A stretch of DNA of 7,076 bases from positions 1 through 7,076 of the forward strand of contig JAODBN010000348.1 in the NCBI GenBank assembly GCA_025463965.1, in the 5' to 3' direction. This document shows positions 1 to 6,105 of this stretch, piece by piece; the stretch's first letter is position 1, and every line of letters starts with the position of its first letter. The stretch comes from Acidimicrobiaceae bacterium (GTDB taxonomy: Bacteria; Actinomycetota; Acidimicrobiia; Acidimicrobiales; Bog-793). The notes under the pieces were generated by a model. That model had not been told where the DNA came from and did no database searches. It saw only the letters and a program-made list of their open reading frames with translations. The position numbers and the translations under genes were made by a program.

Positions 1-1
1 C

Positions 2-145
2 GGAGCGCCCGAGCCCGCCGCGCCAGCCGCGGGTCCCCCACTGACGGGGGCGATGCTGGCACTGCTCGCGCCCGGGTCGGCCGCGGCTGCGCTGCATCGG
101 GCCGAGGTGCGCCTGCAGGCCGCCGGAGTCACTGACGCCGGCTGA
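2..145 (+). CDS. C-terminal fragment of an unrecognised Ala-rich protein
   Basis: An open frame enters from the left edge and stops at TGA 143-145, giving the last 47 residues of a protein. By my count about 38 of 47 codons end in G or C, which fits real coding in this genome. The visible part is Ala/Pro-rich, then contains a possibly helical stretch (ALHRAEVRLQAAGV) and ends in TDAG. No motif or family is recognisable from this tail, so no function is offered. It is immediately followed by, and may slightly overlap, the 2H phosphoesterase-GNAT gene, so the two could share a transcript. The other two plus-strand frames here meet stops or give Arg-rich shadow translations. Confidence 0.5.
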   Translation, partial: GAPEPAAPAAGPPLTGAMLALLAPGSAAAALHRAEVRLQAAGVTDAG

Positions 146-1184
146 GGCCGCTGCAGGTGCCGGTCCAGAGATCCGGACCGAGACGCCGAGCCCGTCTGGC
201 GCGAGGCGCAGGCTCTTTGTCGCCGGCGTCATCACCGGGCAGCTTGCCCACGAGATCGACGGCCTTCGACGTGCGCTGCGGCCCTCGCTGGTCGAGCGGG
301 TCCCGCCGCACCTCACCTTCGTGCCTCCCCGGAACGTCGCCGCGGCGGACCTGACGACGGTGCTGGCGCTCGTGCGTGACACCGCCGCCTCGACACCGCC
401 GCTTCGGCTCGCCCTCGGGCCGCCGGACACCTTCCTCCCGTCCGCTCCCGTGCTCTATCTGCGTTGCGCGGCGGCGCCGGGAGCGCTCGCTGAGCTCGCC
501 GGGCGCCTCGCGGGCGGTCCGCTCGCGCCGCCCTCCGGGCGTGGGGAGCGGGACTTCGTGCCGCACGTCACCTTGACGAATCGTCTCGATGAGTCCATGG
601 CGCCCACGCTCGTCGAAGCGCTCAGCGCCTTTCGCGCCGAGACGCTTCTCGAGTCGCTCACCGTGTTCGAGCAAGAAACTGTGGGCAGCGCTCGCCGGTG
701 GGTCCCCCTCGCCGACGCATGGCTGGGAGGCCGTTCGGTGCTCGGTCGGGGAAGTCTCGAGCTGGAGCTCACCTTGTCGGACCGCCTCGACCCCGAGGCC
801 GAGGCGTTCTTCCACGACGCCTGGGAGGCGCACCAGCACGCCTCGGACGGATCTGACGCGGTGCTCGAGCGCCCCTTTGCCCTCGCGGCGCGCCACGGAG
901 GGCGGCCGGTCGCCGTGGCGACGGGCGAGTGGGCGGGTGCGACGTTCGTGATCTCCCGCCTGATCGTCGCCGGCGATCTGCGAGGGCTCGGGATCGGAGG
1001 TCGCATCCTCGGCCACCTGGAGCGCCTCGCGCGCGATGCGGGCGCCGAGCGGCTGCGGCTGTTCACCCGGGCCGGTGGTGCCGGCGAGGGGCTCTACGAG
1101 CGCCACGGCTTTTCCCGCACGGCCTTCCTCGCCTCCTATCGGGCGGGCAAGGACTTCGTGGTGATGGAACGCCGCTTGACCTGA
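132..1184 (+). CDS. 2H phosphoesterase (LigT / 2'-5' RNA ligase-like) fused to GNAT acetyltransferase
   Basis: The frame encodes two domains. The N-terminal half is a 2H phosphoesterase: it opens with RLFVAGVITG (codons from 210), carries the first HxTx motif HLTF at 309-320 and the second, HVTL, at 564-575. The two catalytic His are 85 codons apart, normal for the LigT/thpR superfamily, which acts on 2',5' or cyclic phosphodiester bonds in RNA or nucleotides. The C-terminal part (about 790-1184) is a GNAT domain with the acetyl-CoA loop RGLGIG at 981-998 and the late motif GLYERHGF at 1089-1112. Substrates of both domains are unknown. The start is uncertain. No ATG, GTG or TTG lies in frame upstream of HLTF. 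GTG 321 follows HLTF directly and would delete the first catalytic His. I set the start at CTG 132 (350 residues); ATC 171, or GTG 157 (GAGG at 144-147) plus a frameshift, are alternatives. Function is fairly sure; the 5' end is not. Confidence 0.8.
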   Translation: MTPAEAAAGAGPEIRTETPSPSGARRRLFVAGVITGQLAHEIDGLRRALRPSLVERVPPHLTFVPPRNVAAADLTTVLALVRDTAASTPPLRLALGPPDTFLPSAPVLYLRCAAAPGALAELAGRLAGGPLAPPSGRGERDFVPHVTLTNRLDESMAPTLVEALSAFRAETLLESLTVFEQETVGSARRWVPLADAWLGGRSVLGRGSLELELTLSDRLDPEAEAFFHDAWEAHQHASDGSDAVLERPFALAARHGGRPVAVATGEWAGATFVISRLIVAGDLRGLGIGGRILGHLERLARDAGAERLRLFTRAGGAGEGLYERHGFSRTAFLASYRAGKDFVVMERRLT

Positions 1185-1264
1185 CTGGGCGCGAGGAAGC
1201 GGCCGGCGACAAGCACCCGCCTCGCCGGGCGGATCGTGGCACCCGACGCCGGGATGCTTCGGGT

Positions 1265-1270
1265 AGGCTG
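1265..1270 (+). promoter_or_regulatory. Possible -10 element for the ABC exporter operon
   Basis: The 107-base gap between the GNAT fusion gene and the first ABC gene contains TAGGCT, which fits the actinobacterial -10 pattern TAnnnT. It is preceded by a G-rich stretch and lies 21 bases before the proposed GTG start at 1292, so a transcript would have a very short leader. No convincing TTGACA-like -35 element is found at the right spacing. A small inverted repeat (ACCCGA at 1241-1246 with TCGGGT at 1259-1264) directly precedes it and could be an operator or chance. This is only a weak candidate. Confidence 0.3.
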
Positions 1271-1291
1271 AGAGGTGACCCGGAGATTCCT

Positions 1292-3112
1292 GTGGCATCC
1301 ACACGCAAATTGCTTCGTAGCTCCGCGCCCGCGCGTCGGGACGCCGTTCTCGGACCAGCGGCTCGGTCCACGGAGCTTCGCGAGGGCTGGAAGTTTCTCG
1401 TCGGCGCTCTGCACGGGCACGGCCGAATGCTCACCGCCTCCTTCGCCGCCGCGCTCGGATGGACGGCGGTCGTCGTGGCCATTCCCGAGCTGCTCGGAGC
1501 GGCGGTGGACCAGGGGATCCTCGGCCACGACGAGACCCGCCTCATCGTGCTCTCGGCCTCGATCGCCCTGCTCGGGGTGGTGCAGTCGATCGCCTCGGGC
1601 CTGCGCCGCTGGACCAACGGGCTCGTGTCGAGGCGGATGGAAGCACAGCTGCGCCAGGAGTTCTTCTCCAAGCTGCTCAGCCTGGAGGTGGCATATCACG
1701 ACCAGGTAAACCGGGGCCAGCTCCTCTCGCGCGTCAGCAGCGACCTGTTCCAGATCCGGGACTTCGTCGCCTCGAGCCCGGCGTGGACGGCGAACTCGGT
1801 CACCCTCGTCGCCGTGGCGACCGTGCTGCTCATCACCAACCCGCTCCTCGGCGGAGTCGCGGTGGCGGGCCTGCCGCTCATCGCGCTCACCTCGAAGGCC
1901 TTCGCCTCGAGAGTGCGACCATCGCTGTCAGAGCTCCAGGCCGAGCGCGGCAACCTGGCCGGCGTCGTCGAGGAGGCCGTCGAGGGCGTACGTGCGGTGA
2001 AGGGCTTCGGTGCCGAGGCGCTGCTCGCGCAACGCCTGGGGGCGCAGGCCGACGCGGTCCGGACCCGGGCGCTGTCGGTGGTGTCACTGCGAACCCGCTT
2101 CATCCCGGTCCTCAGCACCATCCCGCTCCTCGAGCTCATGGCGATCAACTGGCTCGGTGGCGACCTCGTGCTCCACCACCACCTCAGCATCGGGACCCTG
2201 CTCGCCTTCAACGCCTACCTCGCGCTCGTCACCGCGCCGTTGCAGTCGATCGGTGGCTACATCGTCCTCGGCCAACGCGCGGTGGTCTCTGCCGCACGTC
2301 TGAACGCGGTGATGGGCAGGCCCCCCGCCATCTCCGAGCCACCGGCACCCCAGCCGCTTCCCGAGGGTGCCGGTCAGCTCCGTTTCGAGGGGATCCGCTT
2401 TGCCTACCCCGGGACGGCGAGCCCGGTATTCGAGGGCGTCGACCTCAAGATCGAAGGCGGCGAGGTGGTCGCCCTCGTCGGGGCGACCGGGAGCGGGAAG
2501 AGCACGCTGCCGGCGCTCGTGTCCCGCCTCTACGACCCCGATGAAGGAGTGGTCCGCCTCGACGGGGCCGACGTGTCGCGCCTTTCTCTCGAGGAGCTGC
2601 GCGCGGCGATCGCCGTCGTGTTCGAGGACAACTTCCTCTTCGACGACTCCATCCGGTCCAACCTCAGCCTCGGCCGCCCGGAGGTCGGCGAGGAGGAGAT
2701 CGCCGTGGCGCTCGAGCTCGCGCAGGCGACCGGCTTCGTCGAGGCTCTCCCAGACGGGCTCGACACGGTCGTCGGCGAGCGCGGACTTGCCCTGTCCGGC
2801 GGCCAGCGCCAACGACTCGCCCTCGCCCGAGCGCTGCTCTCCGAACCGCGCGTGCTCGTCCTCGACGACGCCACCTCCGCCATCGACGCGGCCAACGAGC
2901 GGGCGATCGTCTCCGGGCTCTCTCGAACGCGCCGCGGTCGCACCACGATCCTCGTCTCGCACCGCCCGGCCACGATCGCCAGCGCGGATCGCGTGGTGCT
3001 TTTGGATGAGGGTTCGGTCGTGGCGAGCGGCACGCACGACGAGCTCGTCGCCTCCTGCCCGCGCTATCTGGAGGTCCTCGGCGCCGCGCCGGGCCCCGAG
3101 GAGGGCGAGTGA
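1292..3112 (+). CDS. ABC exporter half-transporter, degenerate-site subunit (TMD-NBD)
   Basis: This 606-residue protein has the usual exporter layout: a membrane domain with about six helices (first near residues 47-67, last ending near 335) followed by an ATPase domain. Visible ATPase motifs are Walker A GATGSGKST (397-405), a Q-loop position occupied by Glu (E445 in VFEDNFLF), signature LSGGQ (501-505), Walker B LVLDD (D525) with Asp526 where the catalytic Glu normally sits, and the H-loop His557. In heterodimeric exporters such as TM287/288 the subunit with Asp for Glu forms the degenerate ATP site. Here it would supply an intact LSGGQ to the partner's active site. The GTG start at 1292 is chosen for GGAG at 1282-1285, six bases upstream, and for a length matching the partner. 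The frame stays open further upstream, but that part overlaps the GNAT gene in another frame. The stop overlaps the next gene as GTGA. The substrate cannot be told; drug or lipid export is common for the family. Confidence 0.93.
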   Translation: MASTRKLLRSSAPARRDAVLGPAARSTELREGWKFLVGALHGHGRMLTASFAAALGWTAVVVAIPELLGAAVDQGILGHDETRLIVLSASIALLGVVQSIASGLRRWTNGLVSRRMEAQLRQEFFSKLLSLEVAYHDQVNRGQLLSRVSSDLFQIRDFVASSPAWTANSVTLVAVATVLLITNPLLGGVAVAGLPLIALTSKAFASRVRPSLSELQAERGNLAGVVEEAVEGVRAVKGFGAEALLAQRLGAQADAVRTRALSVVSLRTRFIPVLSTIPLLELMAINWLGGDLVLHHHLSIGTLLAFNAYLALVTAPLQSIGGYIVLGQRAVVSAARLNAVMGRPPAISEPPAPQPLPEGAGQLRFEGIRFAYPGTASPVFEGVDLKIEGGEVVALVGATGSGKSTLPALVSRLYDPDEGVVRLDGADVSRLSLEELRAAIAVVFEDNFLFDDSIRSNLSLGRPEVGEEEIAVALELAQATGFVEALPDGLDTVVGERGLALSGGQRQRLALARALLSEPRVLVLDDATSAIDAANERAIVSGLSRTRRGRTTILVSHRPATIASADRVVLLDEGSVVASGTHDELVASCPRYLEVLGAAPGPEEGE

Positions 3113-4935
3113 GCGCGTCGCCGCCGCGCCTCGTGCGGGCATCGCTCGAGATGATGCGCCCCTACCGGCGCCAGCTCGTCCTCGCCCTCATCGTGCTCGT
3201 CGGCGCGCTGTCGTGCACCCTCGCCGGGCCCGCGCTCGTCAGCTACGCCATCAACCACGGGCTCGTGCGCCACCACGACTACCGGGTGATCGAGGTGGCC
3301 GGGATCGCCTACCTGGCGGTCGCCCTCGCCTTCTTCGGCTTCACCCGGACCCAGACCCGCCTGCTGTCGGGGGTCGGCGAGCTGATCCTGAACGACCTGC
3401 GCAAGCGGGTCTTCGCCCACCTGCTCTCCCAGCCGCTCGCGTTCTTCGACAGCGAGAGCTCCGCCCAACTGCTCTCGCGCATGACCGCGGACATCGACGT
3501 GCTCGAGTCGCTGGTCCAGAGCGGCATCGGCAGCTTTGTCACAAGCGTCGGGCTGTTCGTGACCTCGCTCGCAGTGCTCCTCGTCATGTCGCCGCTCCTT
3601 TTCGGGGTGACCTGCTGCTGTCTGGTCCCCGTCGTGATCGCCGCCGCCCGCTACCGCATCACCTCCAGCCGGGCCTACACCTCGGTGCGCCATCGGATCG
3701 GGGACACCCTGTCCACCTTGGACGAGGGGCTCGCCGGTGTGCGCGTCGTCCAGGCGTTCCGCCAGGAGCGCCGCCTCGCTGACCAGTTCGCCGAGCGCAA
3801 CGATGCCCAGCGCGACGCCGACCTGCACACCGTGGCGCTCGGCTGCCGCTTCTTCCCCAAGGTGGAGGGCACCGGGGTGGTCACCACTGCGGTGCTGCTG
3901 CTCGTGGGGGGATCGTTCATCCACCTCGGGCTGGCATCGGTCGGCACGGTGGCTGCCTTCGCGTTGTACATGGCGAACCTGTTCAACTCGATCCAGAGCC
4001 TGAGCCAGCTCTTCGACCTCCTCCAGTCCTCGGGGGCCGCCCTCGGCACGGTCTTCTCGCTGCTCGCCGTGGACCCGACGATGGTCGACCCGGCCGATCC
4101 CGAGCCGCTTCCGCGCCGCGGCACGGTCGAGCTGCGCGACGTCTCCTTCGCCTACCCCTCGACCCCGGCGGGGGCCGCCGCGATGGCGTCCGGGGCGGGA
4201 CCGGTCGGAGATCTCCACGAGCGCCCGCCGGTGCTTTCGGGGGTCGATCTCCAGATCCCGCCCGGAGAGCACCTCGTCCTCGTCGGTCCGACCGGGGCAG
4301 GCAAGTCCACGCTCGCCAAGCTGATCGGTCGGCTGTACGACCCCGCGGCGGGATCCGTCCGCTTCGGGGGAGTCGACCTGCGTCGCGCCCGGCTGGCGGA
4401 GCTGCGCCGCAGGGTCGTCGTGGTCCCCCAAGAAGGCTTTCTGTTCCGCGGCAGCGTGCTCGACAACGTGCTCGTGGGCCGGCCGGATGCGAGCGCCGAG
4501 GAGGTGCTCGAGGCGCTCGAGCGTCTCGGGGTCGCCCGTCACCTGACCTCGCTCCCCGAGGGGCTCGACACCGACGTGGGAGAGCGCGGGGCTCGCCTGT
4601 CGGCCGGGGAGCGCCAGCTCGTCTCGCTCGCGCGTGCAGCGCTCGCCGACCCGGCGGTGCTCGTGCTCGACGAGGCGACCTCGAGCCTCGACCCGGGAAC
4701 CGAGGCGGTGGTCGAGCGTGCCGTGGCAAGCCTGTCTCGTGGACGTACCACCGTGACCGTCGCCCACCGGCTCTCGACCGCCGAGCGGGCGGACCGAGTC
4801 GGGGTCGTGCGCGACGGCAAGCTCGTCGAGATCGGGTCCCACCGGAGTCTCGTGGCTGCGGGGGGCGCCTACGCCGAGCTGTTCCGTGCCTGGTCCGCCG
4901 GCGTCGGCACGGCCGCCCCGGGGATGACGGCCTGA
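3109..4935 (+). CDS. ABC exporter half-transporter, catalytic-site subunit (TMD-NBD)
   Basis: This 608-residue protein is the partner of the preceding subunit. It starts with GTG inside the previous stop region (GTGA overlap, GAGGAGGG just upstream), so translation is probably coupled. About six membrane helices (first near residues 23-45, last near 300-320) precede the ATPase domain. Motifs are A-loop Tyr349, Walker A GPTGAGKST (393-401), Q-loop Gln441, a variant signature LSAGE (497-501), Walker B LVLDE with catalytic Glu522, and H-loop His553. It therefore holds the catalytic Walker B while offering a non-consensus signature, exactly complementary to its neighbour. Between Tyr349 and the next strand (Val375) lies an Ala/Gly/Pro-rich insert of about 25 residues, longer than usual. 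Helix 4 contains three Cys in a row (169-171). ATG 3151 (residue 15) is a possible later start, but the GTG fits the overlap better. An intact heterodimeric exporter is well supported; the substrate is unknown. Confidence 0.94.
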   Translation: MSASPPRLVRASLEMMRPYRRQLVLALIVLVGALSCTLAGPALVSYAINHGLVRHHDYRVIEVAGIAYLAVALAFFGFTRTQTRLLSGVGELILNDLRKRVFAHLLSQPLAFFDSESSAQLLSRMTADIDVLESLVQSGIGSFVTSVGLFVTSLAVLLVMSPLLFGVTCCCLVPVVIAAARYRITSSRAYTSVRHRIGDTLSTLDEGLAGVRVVQAFRQERRLADQFAERNDAQRDADLHTVALGCRFFPKVEGTGVVTTAVLLLVGGSFIHLGLASVGTVAAFALYMANLFNSIQSLSQLFDLLQSSGAALGTVFSLLAVDPTMVDPADPEPLPRRGTVELRDVSFAYPSTPAGAAAMASGAGPVGDLHERPPVLSGVDLQIPPGEHLVLVGPTGAGKSTLAKLIGRLYDPAAGSVRFGGVDLRRARLAELRRRVVVVPQEGFLFRGSVLDNVLVGRPDASAEEVLEALERLGVARHLTSLPEGLDTDVGERGARLSAGERQLVSLARAALADPAVLVLDEATSSLDPGTEAVVERAVASLSRGRTTVTVAHRLSTAERADRVGVVRDGKLVEIGSHRSLVAAGGAYAELFRAWSAGVGTAAPGMTA

Positions 4936-4941
4936 ACCTCT

Positions 4942-4960
4942 CGCCGGCCTCGACCCGGCG
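4942..4960 (+). terminator. Weak hairpin just after the ABC operon
   Basis: CGCCGG (4942-4947) and CCGGCG (4955-4960) form a perfect 6-bp GC stem with a 7-base loop, beginning 7 bases after the stop of the second ABC gene. There is no following T-run, so it may be only a weak pause or decay-protecting structure. In such GC-rich DNA a stem of this size can also arise by chance. Confidence 0.3.
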
Positions 4961-5039
4961 CCCCAGCGCGGAGCGGGCGTTCGGGCACCCGGTCCTCGAG
5001 ACGCAGAACGATCGGTGACCTCTCGACCACTGCTTCGGA

Positions 5040-5070
5040 GACGGCGCGGAAGCGCCGGTCGTTTGCTCTT
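5040..5070 (+). terminator. Candidate intrinsic terminator of the ABC operon
   Basis: GACGGCGC (5040-5047) pairs with GCGCCGGTC (5052-5060), leaving one bulged G, across a GGAA tetraloop of the stable GNRA type. The stem is followed by a T-rich tail, GTTTGCTCTT (5061-5070). It lies about 105 bases past the ABC stop codon and before the next plus-strand gene, where a terminator would be expected. The T-tract is interrupted, so efficiency is uncertain. Confidence 0.42.
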
Positions 5071-5235
5071 GAGGTAGCGGTACATCGGTGCATTGTTCGC
5101 CTCTGGCTGCGGCCGCGAGGCCGGGGACGTGCCGACGACGTGGTGCTCGGCGAGCTCGGCACCGGGGGTGGCGATCAGGCGCTCCCAGTGGCTTTGGCAC
5201 CTGGCGAGGGTGGTGAACAGCGCCAGCGAGTGCAC
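5044..5235 (-). pseudogene. Possible minus-strand gene remnant in the 4936-5378 gap
   Basis: The 443-base gap between the ABC operon and the secreted-repeat gene has no intact gene. A minus-strand frame across 5044-5232 shows a coding-like pattern: by hand count over 63 codons, G/C occupies 55 third positions, 42 first positions and 35 second positions. That order (third above first above second) is typical of real genes in GC-rich bacteria. The plus-strand frame sharing the same third positions would have first and second reversed, so the minus strand is favoured. The translation includes ARCQSHWERLIATPG and later APMYRYLKSKRP. A GTG at 5235-5233 could be a start, but no stop lies nearby and the pattern fades beyond about 5044, where the frame becomes Arg/Pro-rich. 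I do not recognise the family. It may be the leftover of a gene, or chance. Confidence 0.28.
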
Positions 5236-5378
5236 CGCCCTACGGCTCGTTGCTCGAGGATCTCCGGCCTTCGCAGACGCCGTCTTTCCGGCCGTGGAGA
5301 CCTCAGGAGCCGACGGGTGCAATCCCGATCGCCGTCGCGCCCGTATGGCTACGGAAGGCCATCGAGAGGATTGACCAC

Positions 5379-5990
5379 ATGAACACTCAACACCCTGCTG
5401 CCCGCCGCTACGGAAATGTCGCTTTGCGGCTGCTCCCGGTCGGGGTCATTGCCGGCGGTCTCGCGGCCAGCATCGCTTCGTCGGGGACAGCGCAGGCTTC
5501 AACACACGACTCGACTGCCAAGGTCAGCAACTCGCTCACGGTCGTCATGGCGGCGAAGCGGGGAGCCCTGGGCACGATCCTTGTGACGACAGGTGGAGCG
5601 ACCCTCTACACCTACGGGAAAGACACGAAGAACCACTCCAATGTCACCGGCAAGGTGCTCGCCGCTTGGCCGGCCCTCACGGTTCCGGCCGGCAAGACGC
5701 CGGCGGGCCACGGCATCACGGGCCTCGGCGAGTTCAAGCGGAGCAACGGACAGGAGCAGGTCACCTACCGCGGTGAGCCGCTCTACCGCTTCATCGAGGA
5801 CAAGAAGGTGGGCCAGGCCACCGGTCAGGGAATCAACCACTTCGCGGTCGTCAAGATCGGGGCGAGCACTTCGACCGCCTCGAAGTCGCCGACCACCACC
5901 GCGGCGAGTAACGGAATCCCACAGAACAACGGCGGGGACGGAGACTCCGACAACAACGGCGGCCCAAGCGACGGCGACGGGAACCTTTGA
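5379..5990 (+). CDS. Secreted Lipoprotein_15 / COG4315-type repeat protein lacking cysteines
   Basis: ATG 5379 is preceded by GAGAGGA (5364-5370), eight bases away, and gives 203 residues. Residues 1-40 form a Sec-type signal peptide: RR at 9-10, a hydrophobic core at about 14-33, and AQA before a likely cut after Ala40. There is no lipobox Cys, so the product should be released or held by other means. Residues 63-161 match the secreted-repeat family PF03640 (recalled, not searched): first repeat GTILVTTGGATLYTYGKD, then AAWPALT (95-101), then VTYRGEPLYRF (128-138) and GQATGQGIN (145-153). In typical members the segment before AAWP reads like SxCTGxC; here it is HSNVTGKV, with Val89 and Val93 in the Cys places. 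The last about 40 residues are Ser/Thr-rich, then Gly/Asn/Asp-rich and acidic, probably disordered. The family's function is unknown. A strong hairpin follows. Start and family are well supported. Confidence 0.88.
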   Translation: MNTQHPAARRYGNVALRLLPVGVIAGGLAASIASSGTAQASTHDSTAKVSNSLTVVMAAKRGALGTILVTTGGATLYTYGKDTKNHSNVTGKVLAAWPALTVPAGKTPAGHGITGLGEFKRSNGQEQVTYRGEPLYRFIEDKKVGQATGQGINHFAVVKIGASTSTASKSPTTTAASNGIPQNNGGDGDSDNNGGPSDGDGNL

Positions 5991-6002
5991 TCGTTGTGGT
6001 TA

Positions 6003-6050
6003 CGGGACCGCCCCGGATCGGTTGAATCAGTCCGATTCGAGGCGGTCCTG
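6003..6050 (+). terminator. Long hairpin after the secreted-repeat gene
   Basis: GGACCGCCCCGGATCGG (6005-6021) and CCGATTCGAGGCGGTCC (6032-6048) pair over 17 positions with one C-A mismatch and one G-T wobble, around a 10-base loop. C6003-G6050 and a G-T wobble (6004/6049) extend it to 19. It begins 12 bases after the stop of the secreted-repeat gene and ends 55 bases before the next start. There is no T-run, so it could be a terminator without a U-tract, an RNA-stabilising 3' end, or a control element in the leader of the following gene pair. Confidence 0.6.
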
Positions 6051-6105
6051 ACCCAACGCACGAACGGCCCGCTCGCCGCGAACCCATCTTCCTTAAGGAC
6101 TAGTC

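Noticed and set aside
929..1291. Upstream extension of the first ABC gene to 929
   Set aside because: The extension overlaps the GNAT domain in another frame and is Arg-rich. GTG 1292 has a good ribosome site and gives a standard length.
129..1304. A 391-codon minus-strand open frame opposite the phosphoesterase-GNAT gene
   Set aside because: Its translation is Arg/Gly/Glu-rich with no motif, while the plus strand carries both HxTx motifs and the GNAT motifs. It is a GC-rich shadow.
1459..2544. A 361-codon plus-strand frame inside the first ABC gene
   Set aside because: It is an out-of-frame shadow rich in Arg, Gly and Pro. The overlapping ABC frame has continuous membrane helices and ATPase motifs.
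3064..5322. A 752-codon open frame on the minus strand opposite the second ABC gene
   Set aside because: It lies against a clear ABC exporter gene with all motifs in place, and its translation over that part is Arg/Gly/Glu/His-rich with no domain. Only the short part at 5044-5235 shows independent coding-like periodicity and is reported separately.
5345..5374. A nine-codon open frame (MATEGHRED) just before the secreted-repeat gene as a leader peptide
   Set aside because: It has no clear ribosome site, no run of regulatory codons and no attenuator-like alternative stems. A small ATGGCT/GGCCAT hairpin overlaps it, but that is too little to support regulation.
5250..5378. Earlier start for the secreted-repeat protein at 5250
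   Set aside because: ATG 5379 has GAGAGGA at ideal spacing and begins a proper signal peptide; the longer form would bury that signal peptide inside the protein.
5222..5378. Possible riboswitch upstream of the secreted-repeat gene
   Set aside because: Small inverted repeats exist (for example CGACGG 5311-5316 with CCGTCG 5332-5337), but I found no conserved core of c-di-AMP, cobalamin or other known classes.
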